Origin: Begonia masoniana
Taxonomy: Eukaryota; Streptophyta; Magnoliopsida; Cucurbitales; Begoniaceae
NCBI GenBank assembly: GCA_022432975.1
Contig: CM039512.1
Location: 38,751,936 to 38,815,935, forward strand
DNA: 64,000 bases
Reading direction: 5' to 3'
Shown here: positions 57,190 through 64,000 of the stretch, one piece after another
Layout of the letters: each line of letters begins with the position of its first letter
Numbering within the stretch: the stretch's first letter is position 1
Translations under genes and position numbers: made by a program
Notes under the pieces: model-generated
Seen by the model: only the letters and a program-made list of their open reading frames with translations
The model's database searches: none
Told to the model about the DNA's origin: nothing

Positions 57190-57800
57190 CGGCTGACGTC
57201 ATCGGCAGATGTAGAATGTTTAAGCCATCGGATGATGAAAGTGCTATTTTGTCGTCTAGCGATCGGCAGATGTAGAATGTTTAAGCCATCGGATGATGAA
57301 AGTGCTATTTTGTCGTCTAGCGATCGGCAGAAGTAGAATGTTTAAGCCATCAGATGATGAAAGTGCTATTACATTGTCTAGTGATCGGCAGATGTAGAAT
57401 GTTTAAGCCATCGGATGATGATAGTGCTATTTCGTCGTCTAGCGATCGGTAGATGTAGAGAGTTAAGCTATCGGAAGATCTAAGTATAGTTTGTCGTCTA
57501 GTTACCGGATGATGTGTGGGTTATCTTGTCGTTTAGTGACCGGGTCATGTTTTAATTATTCACGTGAGGAGCACATGTTCACCGGATGATGCCCCCCTTA
57601 TTTCATCGGATGATGTAGAGAGTTTCTTCACCGGATGTTGTAAACATGGTTTTGTCGTCTAGTGACCGGTAGATGTGGTTTATTCCTCTATCGGTAGATG
57701 CAGTCTAAAGGTTTAAGTTTCCCTTCACCAGCCGATACACATTGCACTGCCCGCCGGCAGATGTGTAATGTTTTCCTTTGCCGAATGAGGCCTAGTGAAT
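57190..57800 (+). repeat. Degenerate array of about 61-bp units in LTR E
   Basis: Two to four good copies (57205-57480) with GATCGGCAGATGTAG, AAGCCATCGGATGATG and TTTGTCGTCTAG, grading into scattered CCGGATGATG and CGGTAGATG motifs to about 57790. It occupies the place where Tekay-type LTRs have the hairpin cassette. Confidence 0.85.
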
Positions 57801-57943
57801 TGCGTATGACATCTTGGGTTAAATTATGTTTAAAAAAAAAATAAAGTACATTATTAATAATGAATAATGTATAAGTAATAAGAATTAAATGATTAAGAAA
57901 GTTATGGATTATGTGACGATCTCTCTGGGGTCGTTACAGCTCT

Positions 57944-58271
57944 TCTTTGGGCCGGGTATTTCTTTGAGCTCGATTTGTGGAGGCCTCTTTTCCTTTGAAT
58001 TGTTGAACTTTAAACAACCCATAATCCACCACCATACATCTAGTCAATTTCAAGGCCCGGGAAGACAAATTCCCATAGGGCTGTTAGCAAGCTCCGTGCA
58101 ATGCTCCAACGGACGACATGGTAAGGCTTCTCCTCATCCTCCTTAGTCGGCTCCCAAGTGAAGTCCATGAGTGAATCGAAACCTGCAAAAAGAGACAAGT
58201 CGTTAGAACATTGAACAGTTAAATTTTGTGCTCGGGTTTGTGATCTAGTAAAGGGCCTACGAGGCACGTCA
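57944..58271 (-). repeat. Element D 5' LTR, remainder with integrase-tail copy
   Basis: Resumes at TCTTTGGGCC after the duplicated GCTCT and ends GGCACGTCA. Carries the LTR copy of the integrase C-terminal tail at 58040-58271. Followed by target duplication GCCAA at 58272-58276. Confidence 0.9.
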
Positions 58272-58276
58272 GCCAA

Positions 58277-59280
58277 TCGGCCTTAGTAAGTCGCGAGAAC
58301 TTATCTGTCGTCCGTAGCGCACTGAGCTCCGTCCACGAGCGTTGTTTACCTAAAGCAATTTTACAACAATCGTCGTTAAAGCACGTTCAAACCTTTAAGC
58401 GTCAAAACTAACGAAACTCTTAACTAAAGAATTTCTTAAAACTCTAGAATACTTCATTGAGACATTTCGTCGAGCATTTCACGTTCGACTTACAAAAACC
58501 TCATTAACGGAGTTTCCTAAAACTTCAAAAATCCATAAAACCCGAACATTTCACAACGAATCGTTTAACTTCGTCCAATAACGTCCACCACTTTAATTAT
58601 CTTATCAACTATGGCAAACCTATCGATTTCTAACCGTAAATCACATTTTTTACGAAACTCTAAACTAACCCTAATCGTTTAAACTTCGTAAAAATCAAAA
58701 TAAACTTTCCTAAAACGTTAGAATCGTACCTGGGGTTGAGTTTGGGGAAGAAATCGCAAAGAACGGAAGTCGTCGTAGGAGGAACCGACCGTCGGAAGGG
58801 AGAATTGCCGTGAGTCGCCGGAGGACGCAGGGGAGAGAGAGAAGAGAATCGTAAAACTAAGGGAGAAAAGAGAAGTGTGGTATTTTAATAAAAATTGACT
58901 TGGTAGTTTACCATTTTGCCCTTCCTTTGTTTTCTATTTGTTTCGTCCTTTGTTTCGTTAATTAACCGACAATTCAGTTTCTCCAAATTTCTTTATTTCA
59001 CCACTAAATCCAACTTATTACTAGGGTTCCATTAAAATTGTCCGTTTGCAATTCGGACCTCGTTTACTATTTTTACTAAAGTATCCTTTATATTACGATA
59101 AACGTAATTCTCGTACAATTAGCGTTACGACTCCTAAAATTCTCGAAATTTCCTTAAAATTCATATTAATTTTTAGGATCGTAATAACGCTTTCTTTTCG
59201 CAAAACAGACTTGATTTGACATATTTACCAAAATATCATTTATATTAAAATATTAATATCCCGTAAAGCCGGGTATTATA
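58277..59280 (-). repeat. Solo LTR H, right (5') part
   Basis: In minus sense the LTR begins at 59280 (TATAATACCCGG, mutated from TGTAACACCCGG). The CT-rich leader is at about 58740-58900 and exon 2 at 58305-58349, which is 45 nt with the donor changed from GT to AT. Confidence 0.85.
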
Positions 59281-60185
59281 GGAAGTAAGGTTTGATAATG
59301 TGTTTTGTGTTTTAAAATGATTTGGCAAATTAGTGTTTTGATTTAGATTTTATATATGAATGGTGTAGTTGATGTATAGCTGGGGATTAAACGATAGTAG
59401 TCATTTTAGTTATTTTGATGTATAAACGTATTTTGGAACTGTTTGGGAGAAATCGAGTTTGAAGTGCTGAAAATGCAGGTTTGAGTTTTAAGGATTTTAA
59501 ACGTTATGCTGCTAAATTTTCTGAAAAGTTGGGAGGTTTTTAAGTAAGGTTAATAACAGTTAGGAATAAGGTGTTGACCAGTTAGTACAGAAATGATAGA
59601 GGTGTCGACCTCAGTGATCGACTACTTTAGTGCAGGATGGGTCAAACTGTTGACCCGTGCCTGCGAGTGTCAACCCCTCAGTGTGAAGCCGGTAAAGGTG
59701 TCAACCACAGTAATCGACTGATGAAAACAGAGCCTAATGAAGTGTCATCCTATGCTTACAGGTGTCGAATGTTTAGGCTAGGTGTCGACCCCAAAGTTCG
59801 ATCGACGAAAATAGAGAGTATTGAAGTGTCGACCGGTGCATTCAGGTGTCGATTGGTGCCCTCAAGTGTCAACCTATGTATATAAGTGTCGATCGATCGA
59901 CCTGAGTGAGCGCGCCAGGTGCGCGCGCATCGTATGGCTACGCGTGAGTGGCTCGGCCACAGTGGGAATTTTTCTCAGATTTTATTTCTCACCCTTTTAA
60001 TTTCCAACTTCAAACGAGTGTTTTCAACGTGTTTTAAAAATAATCTTCCGCTGCAAGGGTTTAATTGTTTATAATTGATGATGTTTTCAGTCGACGGATA
60101 AAGTTTTAAATTTGTCACGCATTTTATCGTACAAGTATGGATTAGGAGTAGCGAGCCAGGTTCAGACAACTCGGGGGGCGCTACA
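59281..60185 (+). repeat. Host LTR J, 3' end
   Basis: Continues J after H and ends GGGGGGCGCTACA at 60185. Bases 59580-59905 hold irregular repeats of GTGTCGACC and one TGTCGATCGATCGACC palindrome, at the place where other LTRs carry the hairpin cassette. No primer site follows, so J is a solo LTR or a 3' LTR. Its 5' end is not in the window. Confidence 0.65.
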
Positions 60186-60235
60186 CTAAATCCATCGATT
60201 TCTATTGCCATTTGTTCATCACGGGCGCCCACTCC
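60186..60235. other. Sequence between LTRs J and K
   Basis: Fifty bases outside any LTR I can define, ending with target duplication ACTCC (60231-60235). Contiguous with 62847 onward before K inserted. Confidence 0.5.
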
Positions 60236-60489
60236 TGTAGCGTCCCTTAACACTATTCCTAATTTTTCCATATTATTTATTATTATTTTTTTTATCCTTG
60301 TAAACTTCGTAACGTTTGAGCGGAATTTAAATCGTAGACTAAATCGTTAAAATCGTTCGAAAACTATTTTATAACCATTTGAATAAAACATAAAACAAGT
60401 TAAAACAAGTTATGAAACAATTAAATAAAACTTAAAATAACATAACAATCGGTGGAGGGCAAAAGGGACAATTGTCCCACAAATGCATG

Positions 60490-60780
60490 AGGCGATCGAT
60501 CGGCTGCTTGACAGCCGATCGATCGGCTTCATAAAAATTACAGGGGTGATTGATCGCCCCTATACCAGGCGATCGATCGCCTGTATGAAAACTAGAGGGG
60601 CGATCGTTCGCCCCTCACCCCGGCGATTGATTGCCTCAGATCAATCGCCTGCCGATCGATCACCCCTTTTGGGCGATCGATCAGCTCAGTCTCTGGAATA
60701 TCCAGAGAGTGGCGATCACCCTACCGATCGATGGCTATCGATCGGCAGGTTCTCTGGAAAAATCCAGAGAACATGCCCTT
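60490..60780 (-). repeat. GATCGATCG/hairpin cassette of solo LTR K
   Basis: At least eight GATCGATC-like palindromes and two CTCTGG...CCAGAG hairpins within 290 bp. The left part aligns with the M LTR at 2257-2304. Confidence 0.8.
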
Positions 60781-61244
60781 TCCTTTTTTTTTTGTTTCTA
60801 ACCTTTCCCCCTGCATAATTTTCTAAAACCTTTCATAACACTTCAACATAAAATCATAACTTCACTCATTTATCAGTTCATCAACCACTAAATAAACAAC
60901 CCGAAACATAACCTAAAACGTGTTTAAAAACATAGTAAACTTTCGTAAAAACGAACTGCGTGGATCCGTTTAAAAACTAAACAATTTTCCATGTTTAAAA
61001 TAAAACTCCAATCAATTCTCTAGAATCCGGATAAAAACCTTGACAAAACATTTTATAAATCAAGTTTACAAAAACATCAAACTATCAGCTATCCAGATTT
61101 TCAAACATCCTAAAATGTTCAATCTATAAAACTTTCCTACGTTTCTATCTGTTCAAAACATCAATACATTTACTTACGCCCCCACGGGTCAAAAAGCGCA
61201 CCGACTGTCCAGCACACTCCCACGGGCCATCTTTCTTCAACTGC

Positions 61245-61291
61245 TCATTCCTCGAGTGGAGGGATCTCGTCCTCATCTGTCTCAAAATCAC
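61245..61291 (-). other. LTR terminal exon candidate, solo LTR K
   Basis: Minus sense follows TGTAG and ends at TGA (61245-61247). Same phase and length as in C and M. Confidence 0.5.
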
Positions 61292-62846
61292 CTACACCAT
61301 ACAGACAACTATGAGCTAAAGGCTCAGCAAGTTTCGTAAATGTAGATGCATGACGTGCATATGAAGTTCAGAAATCATGCAACATTTTCTTATCATTACG
61401 TCACAGAAAGAATGTCATCGAAATCTCAGCCCGCTATGTGGAGAGGACACATCCGGCGGTCGGACAACCCTTTCCACGTAGCGGAGGGGGGTACATGCTC
61501 ACATCCGTAAACAGCCGTGCCTGAGCCCCACCTCACATGACCAGATAACAGATTACGTAGATTCATTTCATTTTAGGCGATGTGGTATTATGATAAGCCC
61601 CTCTCAACCTCCACAATAGATCGATAGCCCCCTTTCGGGCTACACCTCTTTTCATGAAAACGTAGTGCGGAAATTCATTTTCTATGCTTATTTGAAAACC
61701 ATGTTGCATGAACAATTACGTGCTTAAAGTAAACATACATCATACATACCATCGAGACAATGAAAGCATACCTTATAAAAAAACTAATCCTAACTACAAA
61801 ACCAAAACATTTAAACAAGCAATTCACTAATGATCCTCGACGCGACTTCGACGTACGTTGAAATTCTAGCTCCGTCCACGAGCAATGTTCACCTAAGGCA
61901 AATTCACAATAATCGTTGTTAAAACGAGTTTAAAATGTTAAACGTCCAAATTAACGAAATCCTTAACTAAAGAAATCTCCTAAAATTCTAATTTAGCTTA
62001 TTGAGGCATTTTTATCGAGCAATTCACACTCGACACCTCAAAACCCTCATTAACTGAGTTTTCCAAAATCACGAAAATTCATCAAACCCTAACATTCTAC
62101 AACAAATCGATCAATCTTCGTCCGATACGCCCAATACGTCCATTATATTCGTAAATACAGTAAACCTATTGATTTCAAACCCTAAATCCACATTTTAACA
62201 AAACCCTAAACGAAACCCTAACCGTTTAACTCCGTGAAAATCGAAAACTAAAGTCCAAAAACTATAAAACCTTACCTAGAGTGTTGATTAGAGAAGAAAA
62301 CACGAAGGACGAAAGTCGATCGGAGAGGAATTGGTCGCCGGAAGTTGAGAACGCGTGAGAGGCGATGAAAAATCGCCTAGAGGGAGAAATGCACAGAGGA
62401 TTTTGTGAAGTGGTGGAGGAGAAAGAAGAATTATGGTTTTTAATTAAAATTTGGCTTGGCAAATTACCATAACGCCCCTTGCACTTATTATTATTTGTTT
62501 CGTCCTTTGTTTCGTTATTTAGCTAACGATTCGGTTATTTCAAATTTTCTTACTTCGCCAATAATTTCAACTTATCACTAGGGTTCTATTAAAGCTGTCT
62601 GTACGCAAAACGGACCCCGTTTACTATTTTTATTAAAACGTTCTTTATATTACGAGAAACGTAATTCTCGTAATATAGCGTTACAACTCCTAAAATTCTC
62701 GAAATTTTTTCAAAATCCATATTAATTATTAGGATTCTAATAATGCTTTCCTTTCGTAAAACGGACTTAATCTGTCATATTTACAAAAATACTATCATAT
62801 ATATATAATTACAAAAATCCCGTAAAGAACCGGGTGTTACAACTCC

Positions 62847-64000
62847 AATAAACATCTACGACCTGATTCTTCTAACGTCAAGTTTAGCGCGTTTTCATAT
62901 CAATCTAGAAGTTCGTTCTCGAGACAGATCTTCCATTCTTTGTAACTAAGCATGCACTCAATTTGAGAAGCTCAGTACTTCGAGCCTTTTTTAACTCGAA
63001 AATCTACTCTTCGATTTGAGGTTGTCTGCACTCATGCCTTAAGCATTCATTCCATTTTTCCTTATTTTTGGTGCATCATTTGCTTAGCCCCAATTTTACA
63101 TCTTGCGTTGCTTGAAAGAAAAAAAATACCCCGATACTTAGTGAGTAACACCTCGAGGTTATGCGGCTTCCACCCCAATACGTACAAAATGTATTCCCTG
63201 ATGTTAAATACAAGGGACGAAGCCAAGGCATATGACACCTATATGTTTTAAAACTTTGAAAGTGATCAAGGAAGTAATGAACAATTTACTTCCATTTGTG
63301 GGAGAACCATGGAGGTTCTAAAAACCCTTCAAACTTATAAATTTTTTTCTTGAGGCATTCAAAGCTTATGAAAACTTTTCTTTTGGCTTAAAACGTATCA
63401 AAATTATCAATCACTTATCCCTCTCCTTCTGATATACTTATTGAGTGTGTCATCTGCATTTTTTGTTTGTATTTTCAATTTGTAAAACTTGGGTCAGAGT
63501 TTTCTTTTTTGAAGGTAATTGTGTTTCTTTGGCAATTCTGTTTTTTTTTTTGTGGGTCAGGTTTCTTTGATCTCTCGTATGACGTTTGAATCAAGCATTT
63601 CAAAGATAGTAAATTTAATAATTTTGTACAATGTCGCACTATCGTGGAACATTCAATTAATATATGAATAACTAAAAAGATAATGGAATGGGTAACATTG
63701 CATGAATAACATGAAATGCATAGGCATTTCATTGTGTGATAATGAAACATAAATTATTTGTCTAGTAGAGAGAAGAGATGTAATTAGTAGACATTGGAAG
63801 TTGATTACGCATTTTTTTGAGGTGTGTGGTATGTGTATCCAAATAGAAGATCCTAAAATCTAATGAGATAGTAGAGTTTGGTGGCTAGAGTTGAGGGGAG
63901 AAACTCCATGAGTCTAGTGGTTTGTGTCTAGATCACATATTGCCGTAATGACTCATATATCATGCCAAGCATATTGACATATGGACGCGTAATAAAGACT
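62847..64000. other. Unassigned AT-rich sequence
   Basis: No LTR edges, retroelement motifs, RNA gene or convincing coding frame. The 91-codon frame at 63475-63750 (minus) is low-complexity. This may be old intergenic sequence or part of an element not recognisable here. Confidence 0.4.

Larger units (their letters stand above)
51402..57938 (+). mobile_element. Solo LTR E (about 4.0 kb without F) with two arrays
   Basis: Starts TGTAATACCCGAC and ends GGGTCGTTACA. Target duplication GCTCT at 51397-51401 and 57939-57943. Plus sense. CT-rich leader with donor at about 51727, exon 2 at 52052-52098, a second intron with the 26-bp array, then a terminal exon starting at 54207 that is split by solo LTR F. 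The 61-bp array lies near its 3' end. No interior or second LTR. Confidence 0.9.
39620..58271 (-). mobile_element. Element D: CRM-like chromovirus, nested by G and E
   Basis: LTRs TGACACGGGG...GGCACGTCA, 1339 bp (39620-40958) and about 1350 bp (50380-51401 plus 57944-58271). Target duplication GCCAA at 39615-39619 and 58272-58276. The interior without G is about 5.2 kb: leader, gag, protease, RT, integrase. The integrase frame has no chromodomain and runs on into the 3' LTR, a feature known for CRM-group elements. The RT thumb and RNase H are deleted. G split gag and E split the 5' LTR. Confidence 0.9.
60236..62841 (-). mobile_element. Solo LTR K (Tekay-type, 2606 bp)
   Basis: Plus strand TGTAGCGTCCC...CGGGTGTTACA. 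Target duplication ACTCC at 60231-60235 and 62842-62846. Cassette at about 60490-60780 with hairpins CTCTGGAATATCCAGAG and GTTCTCTGG / CCAGAGAAC. The terminal exon at 61245-61291 reads GDFETDEDEIPPLEE; exon 2 near 61865-61905 has lost its donor. Confidence 0.95.

Noticed and set aside
63475..63750. Possible host gene frame at the right end
   Set aside because: Low-complexity and AT-driven, with no motif and no splice or start context that I can support.

Overview
This is plant nuclear DNA, almost certainly from a flowering plant. The evidence is Ty3/gypsy chromovirus gag-pol, initiator-methionine tRNA primer sites (TGGTATCAGAGCC), a Cassandra element carrying 5S rRNA sequence in its LTRs, and long TG...CA LTRs flanked by 5-bp target duplications. 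I found no ordinary host gene. Nearly the whole window is one nested pile of LTR retrotransposons; only about 60186-60235 and 62847-64000 look like sequence outside an LTR element. The species cannot be named from the sequence.

Layout. Names A-P are mine. Element M (minus strand, Tekay/Del-type) runs off the left edge, with gag, protease and the start of RT at 1-1811 and its 5' LTR at 1976-2304 plus 20126-23271. Element A (plus, Tekay/Del-type gag-pol, 2305-20125) sits inside the M LTR. Element B (minus, gag only, 4231-12334) sits inside the 5' LTR of A. A complete Cassandra (20251-21075) is also inside the M LTR. Element C (plus, 23700-35000) is a gutted Tekay-type element holding a 4.4-kb solo LTR, P (29230-33641). 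Host LTR J (plus) is seen in pieces from about 23504 to its end at 60185. It received C, solo LTR N (35474-37869) and solo LTR H (37953-59280). H received element D (minus, CRM-like chromovirus, 39620-58271). D received solo LTR G in gag (44142-48391) and solo LTR E in its 5' LTR (51402-57938). E received solo LTR F (54221-56769). Solo LTR K (60236-62841) lies just beyond J. The deepest chain is J > H > D > E > F. Matching 5-bp duplications support most joins.

The most interesting signal is inside the LTRs. Seven or more LTRs share a gene-like layout: a leader exon, an intron, a second exon of exactly 45 nt in the Tekay-type copies, a second intron, and a short terminal exon that stays open in one phase and ends in an acidic, proline-rich tail before a stop. 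Large tandem arrays (24, 26 and 91 bp, plus smaller ones) fall in the second intron. Near the 3' end of most LTRs there is a cassette of GATCGATCG palindromes and CTCTGG...CCAGAG hairpins whose stems differ between copies but remain paired.

All coding regions are retroelement remnants with stops, frameshifts or deletions. The longest intact piece is RNase H-integrase of A (15481-17466). B is a non-autonomous element with an almost intact gag and no pol. Where I call domains or splice sites, these come from reading motifs by eye; no alignment or search was run.
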